Assembly (NCBI RefSeq): GCF_025403485.1
Contig: NZ_CP099966.1
Coordinates: 2,604,001 to 2,668,000 of the forward strand
Direction: 5' to 3'
Source: Chryseobacterium paludis
Lineage (GTDB): Bacteria; Bacteroidota; Bacteroidia; Flavobacteriales; Weeksellaceae
DNA length: 64,000 bases
Of the stretch, positions 52,268 to 61,435 are shown in pieces. The notes under the pieces are model-generated. The model searched no databases. It was not told the DNA's origin and worked only from the letters and a program-made list of their open reading frames with translations. Position 1 is the first letter of the stretch. Each line of letters starts with the position of its first letter. The translations under genes and the position numbers were made by a program.

Positions 52268-52593
52268 GATATTGATATTGCATCTTCACCCCATTTTGTA
52301 ATTTCATTTAAAACAGGTAATAAGGTTTTTCCAAAATCTGTTAGGGAATATTCTACGACCAACGGTGGTTTAGCAGTAAAAACCTTCCTACTGATAATTC
52401 CATCTTCTTCTAATTGCTTTAACTGAAGACTCAACGTTCGCTCTGTAATCGTTGGAATATCTTTTCTGATCTCATTATATCTTTTTGTTCCCTCAATGAG
52501 GTGATATAAAATTACAGCTTTCCATTTGCCACCTATAAATTTCATCGTTACGCTTGTACAGCATGGGTATGTTTTATTATCTATTGTATACAT
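52246..52593 (-). CDS. HxlR family transcriptional regulator
   Basis: The 115-residue winged-helix protein has YPCCTSVTMKFIGGKWKAVILYHLIEGTKRYNEIRK and TERTLSLQLKQLEEDGII, diagnostic for HxlR/YodB regulators. Cys11-Cys12 sit where family members that sense quinones or disulfide stress (HypR, YodB) have their redox Cys. It is divergent from a nitroreductase gene with 85 bp between, so control of that gene is likely. Confidence 0.92.
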   Translation of the reverse strand: MYTIDNKTYPCCTSVTMKFIGGKWKAVILYHLIEGTKRYNEIRKDIPTITERTLSLQLKQLEEDGIISRKVFTAKPPLVVEYSLTDFGKTLLPVLNEITKWGEDAISISKKIARN

Positions 52594-52678
52594 TTTAATA
52601 CTATCATTTTTGACCGTTATTGCAAAGATAGTAAACTTACATTAGTTTTGCAACTATAAAAAATATAGTATAAAAATT
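52594..52678. promoter_or_regulatory. Operator/promoter region between HxlR and nitroreductase
   Basis: TTG (52620-52622) and TAGTTTTG (52643-52650) form a Flavobacteriia promoter with 20-bp spacing toward the nitroreductase. A perfect palindrome ACTATA-N5-TATAGT (52653-52669) covers the predicted transcript start. A further pair ACTATC (52600-52605) and GATAGT (52627-52632) brackets the -33 box. Both dyads share the core ACTAT and are good candidates for HxlR binding. Confidence 0.6.
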
Positions 52679-53278
52679 ATGAACTTTTTAAACAAAATGA
52701 AAACAAGATATACTGTAAAAAAGTATAATCCACAAGGTAAAGTAAGTAGTGAACAAATACTTCAGTTGAAAGAAATTCTTAACCTGAGTCCATCGTCTAT
52801 TAATAGCCAACCATGGAATTTTGTCTTTATAAATGACAATCAGGTCAAAAAAGAATTAGCAGAAGTATCTTACTTTAACAAAGAAAAGATATTGGATAGC
52901 AGTCATCTAATTGCTTTTCAGGTTTTGAAAAATGTTGAAGATTTTGAAAAACAGATAGAAGAAAATCTACCAGAGGGCTCTATAAATTATTACAGAACTA
53001 TGGTAAAACCTAAAGGCGAAATAGAAATAAAATCATGGCTGGCACATCAGGTATATCTTTCTTTAGGAATTTTGCTTTCCGCTTGCGCAGACATGGGAAT
53101 AGATTCAACGCCAATGGAAGGAATTGAAACGGATAAATATGATGATATTCTAAAAAATGATTCTTACGAAACCCTCTTTGCTGTTGCAATTGGTGAAAGA
53201 TCAGAAGACGATACCAATCATCCAATGGTAACCACAAAGAAAAGATTGAAATCCGAAACGGTAATTTTCGAGGTATAA
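52679..53278 (+). CDS. Nitroreductase family protein (NfsB-like)
   Basis: The 199-residue FMN enzyme has the N-terminal RYTVKKYNPQGKV motif, LNLSPSSINSQPWNFV and LGILLSACADMGIDSTPMEG, as in NAD(P)H-dependent nitroreductases of the NfsB type. It reduces nitro compounds or quinones in the cytosol. It is controlled in all likelihood by the divergent HxlR protein. Confidence 0.92.
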   Translation: MNFLNKMKTRYTVKKYNPQGKVSSEQILQLKEILNLSPSSINSQPWNFVFINDNQVKKELAEVSYFNKEKILDSSHLIAFQVLKNVEDFEKQIEENLPEGSINYYRTMVKPKGEIEIKSWLAHQVYLSLGILLSACADMGIDSTPMEGIETDKYDDILKNDSYETLFAVAIGERSEDDTNHPMVTTKKRLKSETVIFEV

Positions 53279-53360
53279 AGAAAAAATTTGTTTCGCAACT
53301 AATGATATGGGTTGAGAATCTTCAATTTGAAAATCCCTTCAATAGAAGGTCGATCAAAAA

Positions 53361-53405
53361 AATAAAAAGACCGTTTTCAAGAGTTTTGATGCGGTCTCTT
53401 TTTAT
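53361..53405. terminator. Terminator between nitroreductase and LacI genes
   Basis: AGACCG (53368-53373) pairs with CGGTCT (53392-53397), extended by A and T tracts on both sides. It can end transcription from both convergent genes. Confidence 0.75.
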
Positions 53406-53417
53406 AACAGACATGAA

Positions 53418-54467
53418 TCAATCAATGTAATATTCTAAGTTTTCTTTAGCCAGAATCTGTATCGGTGAATGGTAAACTCTGTTAAGTTTCTTTCCATATA
53501 TTAAATGTTCAAACATTAATTTAATGCTTTTATATCCTTGTTGAAAAGGTTCCTGACAGATTAAAAAGGTAAAAATACCCTTATTCATATATTCTTTATT
53601 TTCTTCTGTCATATCATATCCTACAACCATATCCAGCTTTATCTGGTGCATATCAAAATACTTCCCGGCCTTTGTAAGTGCATTAGATGGAAAAAACATC
53701 CCACCAATATCATCATACATTTTAAGGCTTTCTTCCAACAATTGATAAAAAACCTGGCTATTTTTATTGGGAACCCTCAGCTTATCGATCTTAAAATAGG
53801 AAGGATGGTCTGCGAAAAAACTTATAAAACCTTTTACACGCTGATCTAAACCATAATAATTTTCAAAATCTTCCAATACTTCTACTACTATAATCCTTGG
53901 TTTTCTGGTATTTTGAGAAATATGGAAAAGCTTCGCTGCAAGACGGCCGCTTCCAAAAGAGTCTTGCCCTACAAAAGATATATTATTAAGTCCAGTAAGT
54001 GGCACATTCATAAAAACGTATGGTATATTCAGCGCTTCCAACTGTGATTTTCTGTCGAGAGTCTCTCTTGTAAAATGAGGAGCAATGATAATTCCATCCA
54101 GGTTTTTATCTTTTAAAATTTCATCCAGTGCTTTCTTGTATGTTTCGACATCAAATTCGTCAAAATACGAAATATTAACCTTCATCCCATAACTGGAAAC
54201 TTCTTCTATAGCTTTCAGTACACCCTCTTTAGGATATTGCCAAAAGGGGCTTTCCGCATTAAAAAGCGGCATTAAAACGGCAATCTGATATACTTTATTA
54301 AGTACCAGATTCCGGGCAATAACATTGGGGGTAAATCCGCCAACCTGTTCGATGATCTCAAGAACTTTTTTTTCCGCATCTTTTGAGACTCCGCCTCTTT
54401 TATGCAGTATTCTGTCAACCGTTCCAGGAGAAACGCCAGCCAGCCGGGCTATATCTTTAATTGTCAA
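53418..54467 (-). CDS. LacI family repressor, probable inositol locus regulator
   Basis: The 349-residue protein has an N-terminal LacI helix-turn-helix, MTIKDIARLAGVSPGTVDRILHKRGGVS, and a periplasmic-binding-protein-like ligand domain (about 60-349). The recognition helix reads TVDRILHKRG instead of the classic TVSRxLN. It is divergent from the iol operon, 248 bp away, so it likely responds to inositol or a breakdown product, as IolR-type regulators do in other phyla. IolR of Bacillus is of the DeoR family, so this one is an analogue, not an orthologue. Confidence 0.88.
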   Translation of the reverse strand: MTIKDIARLAGVSPGTVDRILHKRGGVSKDAEKKVLEIIEQVGGFTPNVIARNLVLNKVYQIAVLMPLFNAESPFWQYPKEGVLKAIEEVSSYGMKVNISYFDEFDVETYKKALDEILKDKNLDGIIIAPHFTRETLDRKSQLEALNIPYVFMNVPLTGLNNISFVGQDSFGSGRLAAKLFHISQNTRKPRIIVVEVLEDFENYYGLDQRVKGFISFFADHPSYFKIDKLRVPNKNSQVFYQLLEESLKMYDDIGGMFFPSNALTKAGKYFDMHQIKLDMVVGYDMTEENKEYMNKGIFTFLICQEPFQQGYKSIKLMFEHLIYGKKLNRVYHSPIQILAKENLEYYID

Positions 54468-54715
54468 ATTACCTGTTTTTTAGATGAATATAAGGATAAC
54501 AAATATAAAAAAATACCTCCATTTTTTATTACACCAAAAAACGTTGGATAATCCACCTTAAACACATAAAAATAAAATTAAAAAAATAAATTATCACTAA
54601 AAATTTTGCGTATTATAAATAAATATATAAATTCGTGTTCGAACACAATCGATATTTTATCAAAAACAAAACGTATTTATTGATAAAACAATAATAAAAA
54701 TATTTATTAGCACAG
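54468..54715. promoter_or_regulatory. Divergent iol control region with palindromic operator candidate
   Basis: GTGTTCGAACAC (54635-54646) is a perfect 12-bp palindrome with a central CG, the typical form of LacI-family operators. It lies 70 bp before the first iol gene. A weaker pair TTATCAA (54657-54663) and TTGATAA (54680-54686) lies between it and the start codon. No other gene or RNA is visible in these 248 bp. Confidence 0.65.
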
Positions 54716-55654
54716 ATGAAAATTAATCCCGTTATCCTTTTTAAAAAAGCCTATGGAAAGTTTTGTATTCCGGCGATCAATATATCCAGTCCCGAACAGA
54801 TTCATGGGCTGTTCAGCACAGCTCAAAAATTGAATGCCCCCTTTATTATACAAACCACACCCGCTGCAAGAGAATACATGAATCCCATAATGCTGGTCAA
54901 CTGTATCAAGTCTGCAACAAAAATATATCCGAATGTTGTTTTTGCCATGCATCTTGATCATGGCAATGAGCCTCATATCAATAATGCCATTGATTCCGGT
55001 GAGTATACTTCTGTAATGATTGATGCATCCCATGATCCTTTGGAAAAGAATATTGAAAGAACGAAATTAGTGGTAGACCAGGCTCATCAAAAAAACATTG
55101 CAGTAGAAGCGGAACTTGGTGTACTAAGCGGTATTGAAGATCATCTCAATATAGAGGAAGAAAATGCATTGTACACTAATCCTGCCGATGTAGAGTATTT
55201 TGTAAAGAAAACCCATTGCGACAGTCTTGCCGTAGCCATTGGCACAAGTCATGGTGCTTATAAATTTTCAGGAGGAAAAGGCCTGCGTCTCGATTTACTG
55301 GAAGACATCCAAAAAAGGGTCCCTAATTTCCCGATTGTTTTACATGGGGCTTCCTCTATAGATATTGAAGAGATAAAACGGATTAATATCGCTGGAGGAA
55401 ACATCAAAGAAGACGCAAAAGGTATTACCGAGGACGAAATAAGAAAAGCCATCAGCTATGGAGTCTGTAAACTGAATATTGCTACAGATCTGAGGATTCT
55501 CTGGATAAGGATCTTCAGAGAATATTTTCAAGATTCTCCCGAACATCTTGATCCTCTTAAGGCCGGTCGACAGTATATGGAAGAACTGGAGGTTCTTTTG
55601 ACTAAAAAATTTGAGATTTTAGGTAACATCAATAAATCAGCATTATATAAATAA
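54716..55654 (+). CDS. iolJ: Class II aldolase, 6-phospho-5-dehydro-2-deoxygluconate aldolase
   Basis: The 312-residue protein is a class II (zinc) aldolase. It has HLDHGNEP, EAELGVLSGIEDH, AVAIGTSHGAYKF and VLHGASSIDIEEI, which provide the metal His residues and phosphate loop. In inositol catabolism this enzyme splits 6-phospho-5-dehydro-2-deoxygluconate into DHAP and malonate semialdehyde. The choice of IolJ over a fructose-bisphosphate aldolase rests on the operon. It is the first gene of the iol operon. Confidence 0.88.
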   Translation: MKINPVILFKKAYGKFCIPAINISSPEQIHGLFSTAQKLNAPFIIQTTPAAREYMNPIMLVNCIKSATKIYPNVVFAMHLDHGNEPHINNAIDSGEYTSVMIDASHDPLEKNIERTKLVVDQAHQKNIAVEAELGVLSGIEDHLNIEEENALYTNPADVEYFVKKTHCDSLAVAIGTSHGAYKFSGGKGLRLDLLEDIQKRVPNFPIVLHGASSIDIEEIKRINIAGGNIKEDAKGITEDEIRKAISYGVCKLNIATDLRILWIRIFREYFQDSPEHLDPLKAGRQYMEELEVLLTKKFEILGNINKSALYK

Positions 55655-55658
55655 CACT

Positions 55659-56540
55659 ATGATACAATTAGGAATAGCCCCTATTGGCTGGACCAATGAT
55701 GATATGCCCGAATTAGGAGGGAATATCACTTTTGAACAATGCATTAGCGAAATGGCATTGGCCGGATATCAAGGTTGTGAAATCGGAAACAAATATCCGA
55801 AAGATCCCAATGTTTTAAAAAAATATCTGGATATAAGAGGTCTTACAATCTGTAATAAGTGGTTCAGCTATGAGCTTACTACAAAACCTTATGAACAGGT
55901 AAAACAGGATTTTATTAAACAGCTCAATTTTCTTAAGCATTTTAATACAAAAGTAGTGGGTGGTGCAGAGTGTGGAAACACAATTCATGGAGAATTTAAT
56001 ACCCCTATTACACAGCGTAAAAAAGTGTCCAATGAAGATTGGAAAAAACTGACTGAAGGATTAACTGAGCTTGGAAAAATTGCGCTGAATGATTTTGGAA
56101 TTCAGCTTTCTTACCATCATCATATGGGCACCATGGTGCAAACCCAAGAGGAGGTAGAACGTTTGTTCAATGAGACTGATGAAAAATATGTAAAACTTAA
56201 TTATGACTGTGGACATTTTGATTTTGCCAACGAAAATCCTGCAGAAGCATTAACAAAATTCATAGGACGTACAGCGCATATTCACTTTAAGGATGTAAGA
56301 AAAGATGTAAAGGACAACATGTATAAAGACAATAATAGTTTTTTAAAATCTGTAAAGCTAGGGATATATACAGTACCAGGAGATGGTGATCTTGATATGC
56401 AGGCTCTATCAAAAATTATCCACAGTAGTGACTACAAAGGGTGGATTGTTGTGGAAGCAGAACAAGATCCAGGCAAAGCAAATCCGTTTGAATATGCAAA
56501 AAAAGGATATCAATTTATAACGGAAACCTTAAAGTTTTAA
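55659..56540 (+). CDS. iolE: Myo-inosose-2 dehydratase
   Basis: IolE removes water from scyllo-inosose to give 3D-trihydroxycyclohexanedione. The 293-residue TIM-barrel protein has APIGWTNDDMPELGG, SYHHHMGTMVQTQEE and NYDCGHFDFANENP, typical of IolE, and the metal site in IHFKDVR. It is 4 bp after iolJ. Confidence 0.95.
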   Translation: MIQLGIAPIGWTNDDMPELGGNITFEQCISEMALAGYQGCEIGNKYPKDPNVLKKYLDIRGLTICNKWFSYELTTKPYEQVKQDFIKQLNFLKHFNTKVVGGAECGNTIHGEFNTPITQRKKVSNEDWKKLTEGLTELGKIALNDFGIQLSYHHHMGTMVQTQEEVERLFNETDEKYVKLNYDCGHFDFANENPAEALTKFIGRTAHIHFKDVRKDVKDNMYKDNNSFLKSVKLGIYTVPGDGDLDMQALSKIIHSSDYKGWIVVEAEQDPGKANPFEYAKKGYQFITETLKF

Positions 56541-56564
56541 AGTAAAAAAAGTAGAAGATAGAAG

Positions 56565-57596
56565 ATGAAAAAACTGAATATCGGAATTGTAGGATTGGGA
56601 AGACTAGGTAAAGAATATGCTAAAAACATCACTTACCTTGTGCCCAATGCCAATCTTGTAGCGGCATGCAGTATCAGAAAGGAGGAATTAGATTATGTAA
56701 AAGACAGATACAATGTCCCGAATTTATATGCTTCTTATGAGCAAATGCTTGAACAACAAGAGGAAATGGATGCTGTAGTTATTGTTACATCTACAGATCA
56801 GCATGCCGATGCCATTATTAAAGCAGTACAAGCCGGTTATCATGTTTTTTGTGAAAAACCTCTCGCTCTTAACATCGAAGACTGCATTCGTGTGGAAAAA
56901 GCAGTTGCCAAACACCCGGACAGAATTACCATGTTAGGATTTGTCCGAAGATTCGATGTAAGCTATGCAGACGCTAAGGCTAAAATCAATGAAGGATTGG
57001 TAGGCACACCCTACCTTATACATTCTCAAACAATAGATAAAGACACTTTTGCTCCATTTCAAATTAAATTCTGTACAACTGGAGGTGGCATTTTTCATGA
57101 TTATAATGTTCATGATATTGATCTTGCCCATTGGTTCTTAGGCTCCAGAATCCAAAAAGTATGGGCATTAGGTGGTGCCTACAGATTCCCTGAATTCGCA
57201 CTAGCAGGAGATGCTGATAATACCAGTTCTATGTGCGAATTAGAAAATGGAACAATGGCAGTATTAACAGCTTCCAGAACATCTTCCTTCGGTCATAATA
57301 CCTGTACAGAGATCTTCGCCACAGAAGGAAACCTAAAAATAGGTGATCCACCAGCAAAAAACATGCTTCAGATATCCGATAAACACGGTATCAGAAGAGA
57401 AGGAATGGAAACTTTTTTCGACAGGTTTCAAACTGCTTTTCTAATACAGATCCAAGCTTTTGTAAACCATGTACTGGAAAACAAACAACCTGAACTTACT
57501 ATGAATAATGCAACCAATGCCACTTTGGTAGCTACAGCATTAACCAAATCATTCAAAGAAAAAAAGCCGGTAATCATATCCGACCTACTTTCTTAA
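56565..57596 (+). CDS. iolG: Inositol 2-dehydrogenase
   Basis: IolG oxidises myo-inositol to scyllo-inosose with NAD. The 343-residue Gfo/Idh/MocA protein has GIVGLGRLGKEYAKNI, the EKPLALNIED motif with its catalytic Lys, and GGGIFHDYNVHDIDLAHWFLG with the Asp and His of the active site. Confidence 0.92.
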   Translation: MKKLNIGIVGLGRLGKEYAKNITYLVPNANLVAACSIRKEELDYVKDRYNVPNLYASYEQMLEQQEEMDAVVIVTSTDQHADAIIKAVQAGYHVFCEKPLALNIEDCIRVEKAVAKHPDRITMLGFVRRFDVSYADAKAKINEGLVGTPYLIHSQTIDKDTFAPFQIKFCTTGGGIFHDYNVHDIDLAHWFLGSRIQKVWALGGAYRFPEFALAGDADNTSSMCELENGTMAVLTASRTSSFGHNTCTEIFATEGNLKIGDPPAKNMLQISDKHGIRREGMETFFDRFQTAFLIQIQAFVNHVLENKQPELTMNNATNATLVATALTKSFKEKKPVIISDLLS

Positions 57597-57618
57597 GATT
57601 CTTAATTATCAAAAAAAC

Positions 57619-58500
57619 ATGCAAATGAACCTTATCAGAAAACCTACAGATCAGAAAATTTATCAAAACATATCTGCTAAAAATGCAGACTGGAATTGGT
57701 TAAATTTTGGAGCTCGCCTCATGGAGCTGAACGAAACATGGACTTATGATACCGGTGAAAATGAAATGGTCATTGTATTATTATCCGGTAATTATATCGT
57801 AGAAAGCAACAGAGGAAGCTGGGAAATAAAAAACGGGCGTAAAGATGTGTTCAGAGGTGTTGCACATACGCTGTATCTTCCCCGCAAAACAACATTCATT
57901 CTTATATCAACTTCCGATAAGTTGGATATTGCCTACAGTTGGTGCAGAGCCGATGATGATTTTGAACCCCAACTGGTAACCCCGGAAGAAACACCTACTG
58001 TGATTTTTGGTGGAGACAATGCTACCCGTCAGTTTAACGATTTAATTCCTCCGGGATTCAAATGTTCGCGACTGGTATGCAGAGAGGTTTACACTCCTTC
58101 AGGAAATTGGAGCTCTTTTCCGGCTCACAAGCACGATGAAAGAATTCTAGATGATAGCGGACAGTTACGGGAGGCACAACTGGAAGAGATCTACTTTTAC
58201 AAATTCCAAAAGCCAGAAGCGTATGCTATCCAGCAGGTTTATACAAAAAATGACGCAGATCCTATAGATGAAATCCTACGGACAAGAAATAATGATGCCG
58301 TATTGATTCCTAAAGGCTACCATCCTGTTGCAGCAGAACACGGCTACCACTGTTATTATTTAAACTTCTTGGCAGGAACCGATCAATCTCTGGCCAACAC
58401 TACAGATAGTGACCTCGAATGGATTTTCGATTCATGGAAGGGAAAAGATTCCCGCCTTCCATTAGTAACCTCAGCAATGAACAATCAACAGAACGATTAA
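57619..58500 (+). CDS. iolB: 5-deoxy-glucuronate isomerase
   Basis: IolB isomerises 5-deoxyglucuronate to 5-dehydro-2-deoxygluconate. The 293-residue double-cupin protein has the metal motif FPAHKHDE in the C-terminal cupin, EEIYFYKFQ and a GYHPVAAEHGYHCYYLNFLAG end, usual for IolB. Confidence 0.94.
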   Translation: MQMNLIRKPTDQKIYQNISAKNADWNWLNFGARLMELNETWTYDTGENEMVIVLLSGNYIVESNRGSWEIKNGRKDVFRGVAHTLYLPRKTTFILISTSDKLDIAYSWCRADDDFEPQLVTPEETPTVIFGGDNATRQFNDLIPPGFKCSRLVCREVYTPSGNWSSFPAHKHDERILDDSGQLREAQLEEIYFYKFQKPEAYAIQQVYTKNDADPIDEILRTRNNDAVLIPKGYHPVAAEHGYHCYYLNFLAGTDQSLANTTDSDLEWIFDSWKGKDSRLPLVTSAMNNQQND

Positions 58501-58512
58501 TACAAAGTTAAA

Positions 58513-59517
58513 ATGAAATTTGATTTACTAACATTCGGAAGAGCAAGTATAGATTTATATTCCAAAAATATCGGTGCTGAATTTAATGATATCAAAGAAT
58601 TGACCACTGCCATTGGCGGATCACCCGTCAATATTTCTATAGGAGCACAAAGACTTGGTCTTAAAACAAGTATAGTAACAGGTGTAGGAAATGATCCTAT
58701 AGGCGGTTTTATCATTAATACATTGAAATTGGAAAATGTAGATACCTCTTATATAAATACTATCGAAGGGACAACGAGTACGGCTGTAGTATGCGGTATT
58801 GTACCTCCTGATAAATTCCCGCTTGTATTTTACCGGGATAAAGCCCCTGACAATTATATGACCATCGACATGGTAAATACCATAGACTTTGATCAATATA
58901 AATCATTTTTAATGACTGGTACAGCACTTTCCATAGAACCTACCCGAAGCGCTGCGATCTATGCAACAGAAAAAGCAAAAGCAAAAGGTATCACTATTTT
59001 TCTGGATATCGATTTCAGGGCCAGTTTATGGCATGATGTACGTGCATTTGGAGTCACTTTACGTCAGTATTTACCCTTATGTGATATTGTAATGGGAACA
59101 GAAGAAGAGCTTTTAGCAATGGGACTTACGGATTCTAACCAAGTGAAAATAACCGACAGTGCCATCTCCTCTCCTACTATCGAAGGCGATATCAACACTG
59201 TGATCAGACAGGTATTACATTCTGGAATCAAACTTCTTTTAGTAAAAACAGGCCCCAAAGGCGTTACAGCATATTATCCAGATGGAAGGATAGAAACTAT
59301 TCCTGGCTTTCCTGTAGAAGTTGTTAATGTACTGGGTGCAGGAGATGCATTTGCCTCCGGATTTGTATACGGATATCTTCAAGGTTGGGATACCTACCAA
59401 TCTGCCCGTCTGGCAAATGCCTGTGGGGCCTGGATGGTCACCAAGCAGGGATGCAGCAACTTTGCTCCTACTTATCCGGAGATTATTCAGTTTATTGAAG
59501 ATAATGGAAATTTTTAA
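58513..59517 (+). CDS. iolC: 5-dehydro-2-deoxygluconokinase
   Basis: IolC phosphorylates 5-dehydro-2-deoxygluconate. The 334-residue PfkB-family kinase has GGSPVNISIGAQRLGL near the N-terminus and the catalytic VVNVLGAGDAFASGFVYGYL at the C-terminus, with the anion-hole GAGD and catalytic Asp. It is 12 bp after iolB. Confidence 0.94.
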   Translation: MKFDLLTFGRASIDLYSKNIGAEFNDIKELTTAIGGSPVNISIGAQRLGLKTSIVTGVGNDPIGGFIINTLKLENVDTSYINTIEGTTSTAVVCGIVPPDKFPLVFYRDKAPDNYMTIDMVNTIDFDQYKSFLMTGTALSIEPTRSAAIYATEKAKAKGITIFLDIDFRASLWHDVRAFGVTLRQYLPLCDIVMGTEEELLAMGLTDSNQVKITDSAISSPTIEGDINTVIRQVLHSGIKLLLVKTGPKGVTAYYPDGRIETIPGFPVEVVNVLGAGDAFASGFVYGYLQGWDTYQSARLANACGAWMVTKQGCSNFAPTYPEIIQFIEDNGNF

Positions 59518-59537
59518 ATCGATCAAGCACCGAAATC

Positions 59538-61418
59538 ATGGATACAAAAAGATTAACCGTGGCACAGGCCACCATAGAATTTTTAAAAAATCAATACACA
59601 AAAAGAGACGATAAAGAATTACAGTTTTTTGCAGGATGTTTTGGAATTTTTGGACATGGAAATGTAGCTGGATTAGGTGAAGCACTGAAACAGAATCATG
59701 ATTTTAAATATTATCAGAGCCGCCATGAACAGGCAATGGTGCATACTGCCGCTGCCTATGCAAAAATGAAAAATAGAATGCAGACATTTGTCTGTACTAC
59801 TTCTATAGGTCCGGGAGCACTTAACATGGTCACTGCAGCAGCAGGTGCCACGATCAATAGATTACCTGTACTACTGCTACCGGGAGATTTTTTTGCCACC
59901 CGCTCTGCTTCTCCTCTATTGCAGCAATTAGAAGTTAGCCAAACGCAGGATATTTCTGTCAACGATTGTTTTAAACCTATCTCAAAATACTGGGATCGTA
60001 TTCAGCGTCCCGAACAACTTACTTCCTCATTACTGGAAGCGATGCGTGTCCTTACTTCTCCGGCTGAAACTGGTGCTGTTACCCTCGCTCTTCCGCATGA
60101 TGTACAGACGGAAGCTTATGATTTCCCGACTCAGCTTTTTGAAAAAAGAATATGGTACATTCCCAGACCTATTCCAGATCAGCAATTATTAAAAAAAGCA
60201 GTACACCTTATAAAAAAAGCGAAAAAACCGATGTTGATCGCGGGTGGAGGAGTCATTTACTCCGAAGCAGAAGAAGAGCTGAAATCTTTTGTCGAGCAAC
60301 ATGGAATTCCTGTTGCAGAAACCTATGGCGGAAAGGGTTCTTTACATTACCAACATCCGCTTAATTTAGGAGCAATGGGAGGAACAGGTACTAAAGGAGC
60401 CAATGAAATCGCCAGAGAAACAGACCTAGTCATCGGTATAGGTACCCGTTATGGAGATTTTATGTCGGCCTCAAAGTCGGCTTGGCAAAACCCCGACGTT
60501 ACCTTTATTAATATCAATATTGCAGAAATTGATGCCTTTAAACATAGTGCAGTTCCTTTACAGGGAGATGCCAGAGAGATCCTGAAAATACTGAAAGAAA
60601 TGTTAGGGGATTATTATACTGGAAGTGATTATGTGGAAAGAATCCGAGCTTATCATTATGAGTGGGATGGGATAGTAACGAAAGCTTATTTATGTGAAAA
60701 TCCTGACTATCCCGTACAGGCAGAATATATTGGTGCATTAAATGATTTTATAGACGATCAAGATGTAGTGTTATGTGCTGCAGGTTCTTTGCCAGGAGAT
60801 TTACATAAATTATGGCGGACCAAGAGCTCAAAGGGATTCCATCTGGAATATGGCAACTCATGCATGGGATATGAAATTCCCGGTGGACTTGGTGCTAAAA
60901 TGGCTGCTCCAGACCGGGAAATATATGTAATGTGCGGTGATGCTACCTACCTTATGATGCCATCGGATCTAGTAACAAGTCTACAGGAAGGATATAAAAT
61001 CACCGTGATATTAATCAATAACAGCGGTTATGCTTCTATTGGAGGGCTTTCAAATTCTGTTGGAGGTGAAGGTTTCGGAACCTATTTCAATTATAGAAAT
61101 GAAATAACAGGTCAGCTTGACGGAGATCCCCTTATGACAGATTTAGCAACAAATGCTGAAAGTCTTGGAGCAATAGTTTACCGTCCTCAAAATATGGATG
61201 AATTTAAAGAAAGTCTGGTCAACGCAAAAAGCAATAATCAAACAACTGTTATCTATGCAGAAACTATTCGGGACAGAAAAATGCAGGGCTATGAATATTC
61301 ATGGTGGGAAGTGCCTATACCCGAAATATCTGTCTTTCCTGAAGTGAATGAAGCCCGAAAACAATATGAGCTTAATAAACAAAAGCAAAGACAATATATA
61401 AAACCTAATCAATATTAA
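59538..61418 (+). CDS. iolD: 3D-(3,5/4)-trihydroxycyclohexane-1,2-dione acylhydrolase
   Basis: IolD opens the ring to give 5-deoxyglucuronate, with thiamine diphosphate. The 626-residue protein is a ThDP enzyme with SRHEQAMVHTAAAYAKM (activating Glu), the central Rossmann-like domain from about 205, and GDATYLMMPSDLVTSLQEGYKITVILINNSGYASIGG (GD...N cofactor motif). Length is typical. Confidence 0.95.
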   Translation: MDTKRLTVAQATIEFLKNQYTKRDDKELQFFAGCFGIFGHGNVAGLGEALKQNHDFKYYQSRHEQAMVHTAAAYAKMKNRMQTFVCTTSIGPGALNMVTAAAGATINRLPVLLLPGDFFATRSASPLLQQLEVSQTQDISVNDCFKPISKYWDRIQRPEQLTSSLLEAMRVLTSPAETGAVTLALPHDVQTEAYDFPTQLFEKRIWYIPRPIPDQQLLKKAVHLIKKAKKPMLIAGGGVIYSEAEEELKSFVEQHGIPVAETYGGKGSLHYQHPLNLGAMGGTGTKGANEIARETDLVIGIGTRYGDFMSASKSAWQNPDVTFININIAEIDAFKHSAVPLQGDAREILKILKEMLGDYYTGSDYVERIRAYHYEWDGIVTKAYLCENPDYPVQAEYIGALNDFIDDQDVVLCAAGSLPGDLHKLWRTKSSKGFHLEYGNSCMGYEIPGGLGAKMAAPDREIYVMCGDATYLMMPSDLVTSLQEGYKITVILINNSGYASIGGLSNSVGGEGFGTYFNYRNEITGQLDGDPLMTDLATNAESLGAIVYRPQNMDEFKESLVNAKSNNQTTVIYAETIRDRKMQGYEYSWWEVPIPEISVFPEVNEARKQYELNKQKQRQYIKPNQY

Positions 61419-61435
61419 TTAATAATAAAACCCAT

